This document shows, in pieces, positions 44,603-54,232 of a stretch of DNA of 64,000 nt. Origin of the DNA: Bradyrhizobium sp. MOS003 (GTDB lineage Bacteria; Pseudomonadota; Alphaproteobacteria; Rhizobiales; Xanthobacteraceae). A program made the translations under genes and the position numbers. The notes beneath the pieces were generated by a model. The model made no database searches. It saw only the letters and a list, made by a program, of their open reading frames with translations, and was not told where the DNA came from. Positions within the stretch are counted from its first letter, which is position 1. Every line of letters starts with the position of its first letter. The stretch is from NCBI RefSeq assembly GCF_003020125.1, contig NZ_PYFW01000001.1:1364001-1428000 (forward strand), read 5' to 3'.

Positions 44603-45640
44603 TCAGGCTGCGGTCGCCGAGGGCGTATCGGCGGGCGAGCCCTGTGGCCGCACGCCCTTGCGCCAATCGGTAATGGTGCAGCCGAACCGCCCGCGAAACC
44701 AGCGCGCCATGGCGCTCTGCGCGGAGAAGCCGAGCTGGGTCGCGATGTCGGCCAGCGGCCGGTCGGGATCCTCGATCAGCTGGATCACGAGATCGGCGCG
44801 TTGGGCATCCAAGATGGCCGAGAAGCTGGTGCCGGCTTCGGCCAGATGCCGGTGAATGGTACGGCGGGTACAGGCAAGATGCTCGGCGACGCGCTCGACG
44901 GTGCAGTCGCCGCCAGCGAGCAGGGTCCGCACGACCTCGTCGACCTTCTCTTCCCAACTTGCCGGCCGAGTCTCGATCGCCTCGATCCGCTTGCGCAGAT
45001 AAGTCGCGATCAGGGGATGCGCGCTCGGAATCCGGCGCTCCATGTCGCGCGCCGAGAGGAGGATGGCATCGTGCTCGGCGTTGAAGGTCACGCGGCAGCC
45101 GTAGAATTCGCGGTAGCGCTTGCGATCGCGCGGCGGCGGATAGTGCAGGTGGACCTCCTGCGGCCGCCAGTCTTGGCCGTATAGCGACTGGATGATGCGG
45201 TGGATGCTGCCGAGCGCCATGTCGATCGACTGGCGCGGCGCGATCGGCTGCCGGCCCCGCAGGTGCAGCGTGACCGTCACGATCTGCCCGTCGCGGGCAA
45301 CATCCAGCCGCATCCCGTCATGATGGACGTGGATGAAGCGCGAAAATGCTTCGATTGCTTCGCTCACGGTCGCCTGCTCGCGCACGATCAGGCCGACCGC
45401 GCCGAAATTGGTCAGGCCGCCGCGCTCGGCGAGGCGCAAGCCGAAATCTTCGGCGCCGGACGTCTCTGCCGACAATTCGAGCAGACGGCGCAGGCCGGCG
45501 ACGGCGATGGGTGTGTCGGGCTTGTCGAGGCAGGCCAGCGGCAGCCTGGCCTTGCGCATCATTTGTTTGGGATCGAGCCCGACCGACCGGGCGATCTCCG
45601 GGTAATAGCTCAAGCCTGCGCTGCGAATGAGGTCCGTCAT
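44603..45640 (-). CDS. AraC family transcriptional regulator
   Basis: A 345-residue regulator. The N-terminal two-thirds (residues 10-230) resemble the Arabinose-binding-like domain of the OruR/ArgR group (LTNFGAVGLIVREQATVSEAIEAFSRF). The C-terminal 100 residues form the double helix-turn-helix (TVERVAEHLACTRRTIHRHL and ADIATQLGFSAQSAMARWFRGRFG). The ATG at 45640 begins MTDLIRSAG. Its target is unknown. It is convergent with nnrS and divergent from the FixJ-like gene. Confidence 0.9.
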   Translation of the reverse strand: MTDLIRSAGLSYYPEIARSVGLDPKQMMRKARLPLACLDKPDTPIAVAGLRRLLELSAETSGAEDFGLRLAERGGLTNFGAVGLIVREQATVSEAIEAFSRFIHVHHDGMRLDVARDGQIVTVTLHLRGRQPIAPRQSIDMALGSIHRIIQSLYGQDWRPQEVHLHYPPPRDRKRYREFYGCRVTFNAEHDAILLSARDMERRIPSAHPLIATYLRKRIEAIETRPASWEEKVDEVVRTLLAGGDCTVERVAEHLACTRRTIHRHLAEAGTSFSAILDAQRADLVIQLIEDPDRPLADIATQLGFSAQSAMARWFRGRFGCTITDWRKGVRPQGSPADTPSATAA

Positions 45641-45841
45641 GCGAACCGTTCCTGCCAGCCATTCCCGCAGATGTCCCGAAATGTAAAGTTTCTGTCTCGA
45701 TCCGTCAAATCCGGGAACAGGGCGGAATATACATAACGAAAACCGAAGCACCGGCGCCAATGCCGTGCTTGCGACGGCGGGGCGCGATGGGGCCTTCGTC
45801 CGTCTCGTTTCATTTGACCAAGACATTGCTGGATCGGGATT

Positions 45842-46456
45842 ATGCCGGGAAACACGCTTTCCAAGGGTGAGGTATTCGTCGTCGACACCGACGCTGCCTC
45901 CCGCGAACAACTTTCGACCGCGCTTCAACAGAGCGCCTATGATGTGATCTGCTTCGCTGACGGTGCCTCACTCCTGTCCGAAGCAAAGGCGCGGATGCCG
46001 GCCTGCGTGCTGATCGAGCTGCCGCCCGATCGCTCCGGCCTCGATATGCTGAGGCGGCTGCGGGAGGAAAACTGCATGGCGCCGGTGCTGGTGACCTCGG
46101 CGAATGGCAGCATCGCCATGGCGGTCGACGCCATCAAGAGCGGCGCGGCCGACTTCATCGAAAAGCCGTTCCGCACCCACGACATCATCGGCCGGATCGA
46201 CGCCGCCATCGACGAATGCGCGCAACCCGGCACGAGCCGGCAGCGCTGGCTGCCCGGCTGCGAGCCCTTGACCGAGCGTGAAGGCGACGTGCTCGAGCAC
46301 CTCGCTGCCGGCCTCACCAACAAGGAGATCGCCCGGCGCATGCATCTGAGCGCGCGGACCGTCGAGGGTTATCGCGCCGGCATCCTCAAGAAAGCCGGGG
46401 CCAGGAACGTGACCGATCTGCTCCGCCGCATCTTCGGACAGGGGGCGTCGGTTTAG
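45842..46456 (+). CDS. FixJ-like LuxR regulator with an Asp-less receiver
   Basis: A 204-residue protein with a receiver and a LuxR-type helix-turn-helix (LTEREGDVLEHLAAGLTNKEIARRMHLSARTVEGYR). The receiver resembles FixJ, yet the phospho-acceptor Asp is replaced by Glu59 (ACVLIELPPDRSG), one residue is missing in the loop, and the first acidic pair reads VDTD instead of DDD. The conserved Lys (FIEKPF) is kept. Control by phosphorylation is therefore doubtful. No kinase gene is adjacent. Confidence 0.88.
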   Translation: MPGNTLSKGEVFVVDTDAASREQLSTALQQSAYDVICFADGASLLSEAKARMPACVLIELPPDRSGLDMLRRLREENCMAPVLVTSANGSIAMAVDAIKSGAADFIEKPFRTHDIIGRIDAAIDECAQPGTSRQRWLPGCEPLTEREGDVLEHLAAGLTNKEIARRMHLSARTVEGYRAGILKKAGARNVTDLLRRIFGQGASV

Positions 46457-46629
46457 GCCTAAGACCTGTCGGCACTGCGACACGTTCCGCGGCCTTGGTG
46501 CCGCCGTCGCGGCGCCCCACGGAAACCCCAATCGAACCAGTTCCTTCCCTGCCGCGTCCAACCATGTTGGCGAGGCATTTGATCGCGCGCGTCCGGCTGG
46601 CGGCGCGGCGATACGGCAGGAGGGACTTC

Positions 46630-48306
46630 ATGCGCATCACCGCAAGATATCTGGCGACGACTAGTCTGGTTCTGGTCACCATGGCGGCGGCGGCACCGTC
46701 ATGGGCCGCCGACCTGGACGCCACATCGGCGATCGACACCGTCACGGTTTACCCCGACGGCGCCACCGTCACCCGTGTCATCACGGTCGACCTGCCGTCC
46801 GGAGATTCGACGCTGGTTGCCAAGGACTTCCCGCTTGGTCTCGATACCTCCTCCATCCGGGTCGAGGGTGAGGGCGGCGCAAAGCTCACCATCGGCACGA
46901 TCGATGCGCGGTCGCCGCGCGCCGCGCCGGTCAACCTGCCCGAGCTGGACAAGCGCATCGAGGCCTTGAACGATCAGCGCGCCGATTTGCAAGGCGCGAT
47001 CGACTCGGCGAATGCGCGGCGCAAGTTTGCGGAGCACTTTGCGGAAGCCTCTCCCGCGGGTATCGGCGACAAGGGCGAGGCGCGGCCCATCACGGAATGG
47101 CGCGCGGCCTTTGCTGCGGTCGGCGAAGAAATTGCGAGCGCCGATACCGCCGTCCGTGACGCCACGCGCAAGATGCGGGAGATCGACCGGCAGATCGCCC
47201 AATTCGAGGTCGAGCGCAAGGCCAAGCCGCCGAGCAAGCTCGAGGTTCGCATGGAGGTTGCCGCGTCGGCTGCGACGAAGGCGACGTTGCGCGTGACTTA
47301 TGCCGTACGCAATGCGCGTTGGGTACCGCTGTACGATGCCCGGCTCGACACCGGCGCCAAGGACCGCAAACCGCAGCTCGAGCTCGTTCGTCGCGCCGAG
47401 ATTACGCAGTCGACCGGCGAGGATTGGTCGAGCGTTGCGCTTGGCGTCTCCACTGTCCGGATCGGCCGCGGCGGCAGTGCGCCGGAACTCGGTTCGCTGG
47501 TAGCGCAATATCCTCAGCTGCCAAAGTCGATGGCGGCGGGTTCAGCCTCCGATCTGGCGCGGCCCGCACCAGTTCTGCGCCAGGTGCAATCACCAGCGAT
47601 GGCCAAGATCGCGGAGTCGGCCGAGCCGCGCGAACGTGCCGATGAGCAGCAGGCGGTTGCCGAGATTGGCGGCTTCCAGGCCACGTTCAAGATCCCTGGC
47701 CGCGTCAGTCTCGGCGCGCAGGAGGGGGCCAAGAGCATGCGCATCGCGGCCATGACCGTGCCCGCCGATCTCGCGGTGCGCGCGGCCCCGGTGATCGACC
47801 CCACCGCCTTCCTCGAAGCCAACTTCAAGCAGACCGACGACACGACGCTGCTGCCTGGCAAGGTCGCGATCTACCGCGACGGCGTTTTCGTCGGTCGCGG
47901 CAAGCTCTCCGCTTCAGCCAAGGACGACATCGTGCGGCTCGGCTTCGGCGCCGACGACAAGATCAAGATCGAGCGCGCCGTGCTCAAGCGCAACGAGGGG
48001 TCGGCAGGCCTGCTGGTCACGACGTCCAAGACCGACGAGCGCACGTTCAAGACCACCATCCGCAACGGCCACGACTTCCCGATCAAGGTCGCGATCGAGG
48101 ATCAGCTGCCGGTCAGCGAGAGCGAGGACATCGCCGTCGAGATGCTGCCCGCGACCACGCCGCCGACCGCCAGCAACATCCGCGACAAGCGCGGCGTGCT
48201 GGAATGGTCGTTCGACGCCAAGCCGGGCGAGGTCAAGGATATCAACTTCGCCTGGCGCATCCGCTGGCCGAAGGACAAGAGCATAACGATCGTGCCGGCG
48301 GGGTAG
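46630..48306 (+). CDS. MuiA-like secreted protein (DUF4140/DUF4139)
   Basis: A 558-residue exported protein with a signal peptide ending in APSWAAD. The N-terminal domain (IDTVTVYPDGATVTRVITVDLPSGDSTLVAKDFP) is typical of DUF4140, a central coiled-coil segment with VEIASADTAVRDATRKMREIDRQ follows, and the C-terminal part with DFPIKVAIEDQLPVSESEDIAVE is DUF4139. Such proteins are called mucoidy inhibitor A; the mechanism is not known. The ATG at 46630 is preceded by AGGAGGGA. Confidence 0.88.
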   Translation: MRITARYLATTSLVLVTMAAAAPSWAADLDATSAIDTVTVYPDGATVTRVITVDLPSGDSTLVAKDFPLGLDTSSIRVEGEGGAKLTIGTIDARSPRAAPVNLPELDKRIEALNDQRADLQGAIDSANARRKFAEHFAEASPAGIGDKGEARPITEWRAAFAAVGEEIASADTAVRDATRKMREIDRQIAQFEVERKAKPPSKLEVRMEVAASAATKATLRVTYAVRNARWVPLYDARLDTGAKDRKPQLELVRRAEITQSTGEDWSSVALGVSTVRIGRGGSAPELGSLVAQYPQLPKSMAAGSASDLARPAPVLRQVQSPAMAKIAESAEPRERADEQQAVAEIGGFQATFKIPGRVSLGAQEGAKSMRIAAMTVPADLAVRAAPVIDPTAFLEANFKQTDDTTLLPGKVAIYRDGVFVGRGKLSASAKDDIVRLGFGADDKIKIERAVLKRNEGSAGLLVTTSKTDERTFKTTIRNGHDFPIKVAIEDQLPVSESEDIAVEMLPATTPPTASNIRDKRGVLEWSFDAKPGEVKDINFAWRIRWPKDKSITIVPAG

Positions 48307-48335
48307 GATCAGTCGCGTCACGAACGAGGTCGGCT

Positions 48336-48359
48336 CCCTCTCCCGCTTGCGGGAGAGGG
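48336..48359 (+). repeat. Short palindromic repeat CCCTCTCCCGC / GCGGGAGAGGG
   Basis: 11-bp arms with a 2-base loop, 30 bp after the muiA-like gene. It is related to 32435-32459 and 57321-57344. It may end transcription. Confidence 0.55.
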
Positions 48360-48422
48360 CTGGGGTGAGGGCTCCCTCCTCTAGGGGATTGTCCCGTTGC
48401 GGAGACACCCTTTCCCTAACCT

Positions 48423-48440
48423 TCCCCCGCAAGCGGGGGA
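48423..48440 (-). terminator. Hairpin downstream of hmuV
   Basis: TCCCCCGC, loop aa, GCGGGGGA, about 32 bp past the hmuV stop on the minus strand. A companion to the repeat at 48336-48359 between convergent genes. Confidence 0.5.
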
Positions 48441-48471
48441 GGGAGCGGACCGCCTCCGCAGAAGCACTGCG

Positions 48472-49275
48472 CTAAGTTCCCGCCACCGCCGCGCGCATCG
48501 ATTGCGGCAATACGTATGGCACGCCGTCGTCGGCCTGATGGACGACCGCGTCGATCTCGAAGATGTCGCGGATGGTCTCGCTTGTGACGACCTCGGCGCG
48601 CGGACCGTCGGCGGCGAGCCTGCCTCGGTTCAGCACGACGAGTCGGTCGGCGAAGCGGATCGCGAGATTGAGGTCGTGCAGGATCGCGATCACGGCCGTG
48701 CCGCCGGCAGCACGGCGGCGCGCGGCCTCGACCAGGTCGATCTGATGACGCAGATCCAGGCTCGAGGTCGGCTCGTCCAGCAGCAGAAGTCCCGGACCAT
48801 GCTCGGCTTCGCCGCAGGCGAGCTGCACCAGCACGCGGGCGAAATGGGCGCGCTGCTGCTCGCCGCCTGACAGCGTCGGCAATTGCCGTTCGCGGAAATG
48901 CGTCAGCCCAACCTCGTCGAGGGCAGCGTCGACGAGCGAGCCTGCATCACGCGCGCTGCGCTCGCCCGCGCCCATCAGCACGATCTCCTCCACGGTGAAG
49001 GGGAAGGTGACATTAATGTGCTGGGACAGCATGGCGCGGCGCGCGGCGAGTTCACGCGGCGCATAGCTGCTGATATTGCGCTGCTTGAGGCGGACCGCAC
49101 CCTCGTTCGGGCGGAGATCGCCGGAGAGCAGCCGCAGCAGGGTCGACTTGCCGGCGCCGTTCGGGCCAATGATTGCGACCATCTCGCCGGCCGCAACCGT
49201 CAGGCCGACACCATCGAGCAACGTCGCGCGGCCGGCGCGCTTGCTTAAAGCCCGCGCCTCGATCACGGCAGTCAT
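48472..49275 (-). CDS. hmuV: Haem ABC transporter ATPase
   Basis: A 267-residue ATPase. Walker A GPNGAGKSTLL, signature LSGGEQQRAHFARVLVQL, Walker B LLLLDEPTSSLD and a His in ILHDLNLA are present. The length and neighbours match HmuV of the haem importer. The ATG at 49275 overlaps the hmuU stop. Confidence 0.94.
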   Translation of the reverse strand: MTAVIEARALSKRAGRATLLDGVGLTVAAGEMVAIIGPNGAGKSTLLRLLSGDLRPNEGAVRLKQRNISSYAPRELAARRAMLSQHINVTFPFTVEEIVLMGAGERSARDAGSLVDAALDEVGLTHFRERQLPTLSGGEQQRAHFARVLVQLACGEAEHGPGLLLLDEPTSSLDLRHQIDLVEAARRRAAGGTAVIAILHDLNLAIRFADRLVVLNRGRLAADGPRAEVVTSETIRDIFEIDAVVHQADDGVPYVLPQSMRAAVAGT

Positions 49276-50363
49276 AGCGAGGCGAGCCCGCGCTGCCGCA
49301 GCAGGATGAAGAGGAACACCGGCGCGCCGACCGCTGCGGTCAGAATGCCGATCGGCATCTCCGCCGGCGCCACGATGGTGCGCGCCAGCGTGTCGGCGCC
49401 GACCATCAGGATCGCGCCTGATAGTACCGAGGCCGGCAACAGCAGCCGATGCGCAGGTCCAATGACGAGACGGAGCAGATGCGGCACGACGATGCCGACG
49501 AAGCCGATGACGCCGCTGATCGACACCGCGACGCCGGTCATGGCGGAGACCAAGACGATCGAGATCCGCTTGAGACGCTCGACGTCGACGCCGCCGTGAA
49601 AGGCGTCGGCCTCGCCGAGCACCAGGAGATCGAGGCCGCGCGCGATGAAGGTGCAGGCGGCAAGCCCGGTGATGAGGATCGGCGCGAGCACGGCGGCCTT
49701 GGTCCAGGTCACGCCGCTCATTGAGCCCAGCATCCAGAACGTGATGTCGCGGAGCTGACGGTCGTCGGCGACGAAGACAAGAAGTCCGATGCCGGCATTG
49801 GCGATCGCGGTGATGGCGACGCCGGCGAGCAGGAAGACCGCGATCGAGGTGCGACCCGATCGGCTCGAGATGCCGTAGAGAATCGCGGTCGTGGCCAGCG
49901 ATCCCGCGAACGCCGCGAGCGGCAGCAGCTCGGTCTGGAGGAAGCGCAGCATCTCGCCGAAGCGCGAATCGGTGAAGACGATCGCGCTTGCGGCTGCGAG
50001 CGCACCGCCGCTGGAGACGCCGACCAGCGCGGGATCGGCGAGCGGGTTGCGAAACAGTCCTTGCATGATCGCGCCGGCCGCGGCGAGCAGGCCGCCGACC
50101 ATTGCCGTTGCCGCGATCCGGGGGACGCGGATCGACCACAGCACGAGCTGGTCGCGGGCCGTCATGGCCGTGCCTTCGCCCGACAGCCCGAGTGCGGCAG
50201 GCAGGCGGGATAGGGGAATGCCGGCGGCGCCAAAGCCAAGCGCCACGATCGCGGCGACCGCGAGCACCGCGATCAGGAGGGGGATGGCGAGCGATGCGGC
50301 CCGCCGTCGCGCGCTGGCGCGTCGTCCCAAGCTCCGCGCTTCAGTGCCGATCGCCACGCTCAT
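49272..50363 (-). CDS. hmuU: Haem ABC transporter permease
   Basis: A 363-residue FecCD-type permease with about ten membrane helices (BtuC family). The segment GGLLAAAGAIMQGLFRNPLADPALVGVSSG is the conserved start of that family. The ATG at 50363 overlaps the hmuT stop by 4 bp (ATGA), so translation is coupled. A longer TTG reading exists at 50372. Confidence 0.94.
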   Translation of the reverse strand: MSVAIGTEARSLGRRASARRRAASLAIPLLIAVLAVAAIVALGFGAAGIPLSRLPAALGLSGEGTAMTARDQLVLWSIRVPRIAATAMVGGLLAAAGAIMQGLFRNPLADPALVGVSSGGALAAASAIVFTDSRFGEMLRFLQTELLPLAAFAGSLATTAILYGISSRSGRTSIAVFLLAGVAITAIANAGIGLLVFVADDRQLRDITFWMLGSMSGVTWTKAAVLAPILITGLAACTFIARGLDLLVLGEADAFHGGVDVERLKRISIVLVSAMTGVAVSISGVIGFVGIVVPHLLRLVIGPAHRLLLPASVLSGAILMVGADTLARTIVAPAEMPIGILTAAVGAPVFLFILLRQRGLASL

Positions 50364-51310
50364 TGCCGGCAATTCGCCGCCGGCAGCGCCGAGGTGAACG
50401 CCCCGCCTTCGGCCAATGCCGGATAGAGCTTGACCGAGAGATCACGTGCCGCCGCCGCCGTGCGCGGTCCGAAGCCGAGCAGATAGAGCCCGTCCATCGT
50501 GATGAAGCTCTTGTTGGCCGCGACCGGCGTCAGGGCAAAGCCGGGATGGGAGTAGACCGCATCGGCCTGGAGCGAATCCTTGCCGCGCTCGATCGACAGC
50601 ACGACGTCGGGCCTGGCGGCCACGATCGCCTCGTCTCCAATGTTCTTGTAGCCCTCGTAATCGTCGACGGCGTTGGTGGCGCCGGCGAGCTGGATGATCT
50701 CGTCGGCAGCGGTCTTGTGGCCGGCGACCATGGCCCGCCCGTTCAGAAGCGACATGACGAACATCACCCGTACCGGCTTCGTCACCTTGGCGCGCAACGC
50801 GCGGAGCTGCTTGAGATCGTCGCCGACGGCGGTCGCCAGGCACTCTGCCCGCGCATCGACGCCCATGGCGTGGCCGACCAGCTTGATCTTCTCGACGAGG
50901 CCGTCTTCGGAGAAGGTCTCGGGCACCAGCACCAACGGCACATTCGCCGTCTCCAGGATGTCCATGGTCTCGCGCGGTCCTGAGCCCTGGATCGCCAGGA
51001 TCAGGGTGGGGTTGAGGCCGATCACGCCCTCGGCCGAGATCTGGCGCATGTAGCCGACATTGGGTTTGTCGTGCAGCGCCGCTGCTGGATAGAGGCTCGT
51101 GGTGTCGATGCCGACGAGCCGGTTCTCGAGCCCGAGCGCATAGATGATCTCGGTGATGGCGCCGCCGATCGAAACCGTGCGCGCGACGTCGGTCACGGCG
51201 ATGTCGCGATTGCGCGCGTCATGCACGGTGATGCCGGCGGCGTGTGCGACTGGCGCGAGCGCGATCCCACTGGAGAGCAGGAGGCATTTGAGGGTGCGGC
51301 TAAATGTCAT
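50360..51310 (-). CDS. hmuT: Haem ABC substrate-binding protein
   Basis: A 316-residue periplasmic protein of the cobalamin/haem-binding class (PBP helical-backbone). The signal peptide ends at VAHAAG. The start ITVHDARNRDIAVTDVARTVSIGGAITEIIYALG is typical. Tyr and His residues that could bind haem are scattered. It is cotranscribed with hmuU, hmuV and hmuP. Confidence 0.92.
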   Translation of the reverse strand: MTFSRTLKCLLLSSGIALAPVAHAAGITVHDARNRDIAVTDVARTVSIGGAITEIIYALGLENRLVGIDTTSLYPAAALHDKPNVGYMRQISAEGVIGLNPTLILAIQGSGPRETMDILETANVPLVLVPETFSEDGLVEKIKLVGHAMGVDARAECLATAVGDDLKQLRALRAKVTKPVRVMFVMSLLNGRAMVAGHKTAADEIIQLAGATNAVDDYEGYKNIGDEAIVAARPDVVLSIERGKDSLQADAVYSHPGFALTPVAANKSFITMDGLYLLGFGPRTAAAARDLSVKLYPALAEGGAFTSALPAANCRQ

Positions 51311-51316
51311 TGCGTA

Positions 51317-51589
51317 TTACTTCGTCAGGATCAGCTTGTTCTGCGAGGTCAGGCGAAGCCGATAGCTGTCCTCGCCATGCGCGATGATGATCTCGCGCTC
51401 GGCCGCAAACAGCTCGCGACTGTCGATCCGGCTCCCGCGCATGGTGAGCGTTCTCGTTGCCGCAGAAGGGTTTGCTGCCGACCCCGCCGCGCTGCTGCCG
51501 CCGTCTCCTGATGTTGCTGACATGTTGGGTGTGATGCGCTTTCGAAACTCTGGAGTGCTGCTCGTTTGTACAGGCGGCACGAAGCGCAT
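51317..51589 (-). CDS. hmuP: HemP/HmuP family protein
   Basis: A 90-residue protein whose C-terminal half (SRELFAAEREIIIAHGEDSYRLRLTSQNKLILTK) is the HemP domain. In Bradyrhizobium japonicum, HmuP works with Irr to activate hmuR (established knowledge). The ATG at 51589 was used; another ATG at 51523 gives a 68-residue form. It starts the hmuP-hmuT-hmuU-hmuV transcript and overlaps the ICE region upstream. Confidence 0.82.
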   Translation of the reverse strand: MRFVPPVQTSSTPEFRKRITPNMSATSGDGGSSAAGSAANPSAATRTLTMRGSRIDSRELFAAEREIIIAHGEDSYRLRLTSQNKLILTK

Positions 51590-51603
51590 TCCAACGGCTG
51601 CAA

Positions 51604-51620
51604 TTTACAATCGATATAAA
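51604..51620. promoter_or_regulatory. Iron-control-element-like Irr box
   Basis: The 17-base core TTTACAATCGATATAAA keeps the TTTA-N-AA ... TAAA pattern of the alphaproteobacterial ICE/Irr motif (TTTAGAA-N3-TTCTAAA). It is inside a perfect 9-bp inverted repeat, TGCAATTTA (51599-51607) and TAAATTGCA (51617-51625). The site lies between divergent hmuP and hmuR. Confidence 0.65.
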
Positions 51621-51786
51621 TTGCAACCTTGTGACATTGACCGTCAGAGGGTTGCCACGTAACCAATTATGGCGCGGGGCGACTTGCCCGCGTCTCGAGA
51701 AAATTAGCCAGCCAGTCGTTCGCGTTGCGAACGCACGCCAGCCAGAAGACCCGAAAAATTAGAGTGAAGTGCAGGCTGGGGCTGAT

Positions 51787-54138
51787 ATGGCTGACGGGGC
51801 TAGGTATTCGCGTGCCTTGATTTTAGGTGCGTCGGTGGTTTCATTTGCGGCATTGACGACTGAGGGCGGTCTTGCGCAGACCGCATCGCCGCAAGCCGAA
51901 CGCGCGTCGACGGAACGGCCGAAGCAGGCCAGGCGCAAGCAGGCCAAGCCGCCAGTCGCGCAGCAGGCGACGCCGGATCTCCTCGACGCCCGGGCCCAGG
52001 CCGGCGGCACGACTCAGGTCCAGGCGCTCGACACCATCACCGCAGCCGCAACGAAGACCAAGGAGCGCGCCATCGACTCGCTCGCGCCCGTCAGCTCCAT
52101 TTCTCTCGATCAGATCCAGGGAATTCAGCCCAACCGGCTGTCGGGCATCTTCTATGCGGTGCCCGGCGTCTCGTTCCAGGAGCGCGGCGATGATCCCGCG
52201 ACAGTCATCAACATCCGTGGTCTGCAGGAATTTGGGCGCGTTGCGGTGGTCGTCGATGGTGCGCGCCAGAATTACCAGCGCACCGGCCACAATGCGAGCG
52301 GCTCGTTCTTCCTCGATCCCGAACTGGTCGGCGGCGTCGACGTCGTGCGCGGTCCGACCGCGAACATCTACGGCTCCGGCGCGATCGGCGGCCTGGTCTC
52401 GTTCCGCACCAAGGACATCGACGACGTGTTGCGTCCCGGCGAGCGCTGGGGTGTCGATCTCTCGGCGTCCTACGGCTCCAACAACAATCGCGGCCTCGGC
52501 TCGGTGTTCGGAGGCGTGCGCGCCACGCCGGACGTCGATATCTTCGGTGGCGCGGTCTATCGTACCCAGGGCAATTACAAGGACGGCAACGGTACCGAGA
52601 TCGGCAACACCGGCAACCAGGTCGAGAGCGGCCTGATGAAGCTCACGGTGCGTCCCGCCCTCGGCCATGAGGTGAAGTTCGGCGCCATCTTCCAGGACTA
52701 TCAATACGATGTCGGCCAGTTCAACAGAGGGCCCGTCGCGACCGCAGCCCAGCGTGCGCTCTATCAGGGCTCGTCGGTCTACGCTTCCGACGCCAAGAAC
52801 TACACCGGCACGGTCACCTGGAATTATGCGCTGCCGAGCGACAATCTGTTCGACTGGCACATGTCGGTCTACGGCAACCGCGTCGACAACGACCAGACCA
52901 AGACCTACCACTATTCGACCTCGGGTGCGGCCCTGTGCGGCACCGGAAATTTCGGCAACAACATCTCCGGCTGCGTCGGCGACAAGCGCGGCTATGTCCT
53001 CAATACCTACGGCATCGACGCCAACAACACCACGCGGTTCAACGTCGGCGACTGGCGCAACGCCCTCACGGTCGGCTTCGACGCGTTCCAGGACGACGTG
53101 ATCACGACCGACAGCCGCGGCAATTCCAACATCACCACGCCGAGCGGCATCCGCACCGTGTCCGGCGGATTCCTGCAATTGAAGCAGAATTACAGCACCT
53201 GGTTCGAGGCGGTGAGCGCGATCCGTTATGATCGTTACGATCTGGAGTCGGACAAGACCAACGGCAGCGGGGACCGTTTCTCGCCGAAGATCACCCTCGG
53301 CGTCACGCCCGTTCCCGGCTTCCAGCCCTATGTGAGCTATGCCGAAGGCTATCGCGCCCCGTCGATCACTGAAACCGTGATCTCCGGCGCGCATGCGACC
53401 GGCGGCGGACCGGCCTTCTTCCCCTGTCCCGACGGCACCGTCGGCCTGTTCTGCTTCCTGCCGAACCCGAACCTGCGTCCCGAGGTCGGCAAGAACAAGG
53501 AAGTCGGCTTCAATCTGAAGTACGACAACATCTTCTCGGCCTCCGACTCCTTCCGCGGCAAGATCAATCTGTTCCGCAACGACGTCAGCGACTATATCGA
53601 CCTCGTCGCCTCGGCGCCGGTCGCGGTGCCGCCGTTCGGCTCTTTCAGCCAGTACTACCAGTACCAGAACATCGCGCAGGCCCGCATCCAGGGCTTCGAG
53701 GCGGAGACGATGTACGATGCCGGCAGCTGGTTCATCGGTGTCGCCGGCCATTACATCCAGGGCAAGAACGCCGTCACCAATGTCGGGCTCGCCACCGTCA
53801 CCCCGCGCAAGGTCGTCACGACCGGCGGTGTCCGCCTGCTCGATCGCAGCCTGATACTGACGGCGCAGTGGGCCTCGTACGGCGCCAACAACGACGTGCC
53901 CGCCGGCTATCTGCCCGCGACCGGCTACGAGCTGGTCAATCTGTACATGACCTACAATGCGACTCGGGACATCGTGTTCTCGGCCTCGATCGACAATCTC
54001 TTGAACCAGTACTACCGGCCTTACGCCATTCCCGGCAGTTCGACCGACGGCACCACGCAGAACGACGTACTGTGGTCGAGCGCGGGTCCGGGCAGGGTCT
54101 ACAAGGCCGGCATGAAGATCCATTTTGGAGGTGCGTAG
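51787..54138 (+). CDS. hmuR: TonB-dependent haem receptor
   Basis: A 783-residue outer-membrane receptor. After the signal peptide (ending in TTEGGLAQ) it has a long Arg/Lys/Gln-rich stretch, then the plug domain (FYAVPGVSFQERGDDPATVINIRGLQEFGR) and a C-terminal beta-barrel ending in MKIHFGG. It should bind haem at the surface and import it with TonB energy. The ATG at 51787 was chosen over a GTG at 51769. It is the first gene of the hmuR-hmuQ-hutX-exbB-exbD-tonB unit. Confidence 0.93.
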   Translation: MADGARYSRALILGASVVSFAALTTEGGLAQTASPQAERASTERPKQARRKQAKPPVAQQATPDLLDARAQAGGTTQVQALDTITAAATKTKERAIDSLAPVSSISLDQIQGIQPNRLSGIFYAVPGVSFQERGDDPATVINIRGLQEFGRVAVVVDGARQNYQRTGHNASGSFFLDPELVGGVDVVRGPTANIYGSGAIGGLVSFRTKDIDDVLRPGERWGVDLSASYGSNNNRGLGSVFGGVRATPDVDIFGGAVYRTQGNYKDGNGTEIGNTGNQVESGLMKLTVRPALGHEVKFGAIFQDYQYDVGQFNRGPVATAAQRALYQGSSVYASDAKNYTGTVTWNYALPSDNLFDWHMSVYGNRVDNDQTKTYHYSTSGAALCGTGNFGNNISGCVGDKRGYVLNTYGIDANNTTRFNVGDWRNALTVGFDAFQDDVITTDSRGNSNITTPSGIRTVSGGFLQLKQNYSTWFEAVSAIRYDRYDLESDKTNGSGDRFSPKITLGVTPVPGFQPYVSYAEGYRAPSITETVISGAHATGGGPAFFPCPDGTVGLFCFLPNPNLRPEVGKNKEVGFNLKYDNIFSASDSFRGKINLFRNDVSDYIDLVASAPVAVPPFGSFSQYYQYQNIAQARIQGFEAETMYDAGSWFIGVAGHYIQGKNAVTNVGLATVTPRKVVTTGGVRLLDRSLILTAQWASYGANNDVPAGYLPATGYELVNLYMTYNATRDIVFSASIDNLLNQYYRPYAIPGSSTDGTTQNDVLWSSAGPGRVYKAGMKIHFGGA

Positions 54139-54232
54139 GCGAGGGCCCGCAACACCGCCAATCCCGCGGGGCCGCGCTGATGCTCCAGCGCGGCTTCGGC
54201 ACGTTTTGTTTTGATCAGGAGGAGAGACTTTG

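Noticed and set aside
43173..44957. 594-residue minus-strand ORF over nnrS
   Set aside because: Antisense shadow of the NnrS gene; no signal or domain.
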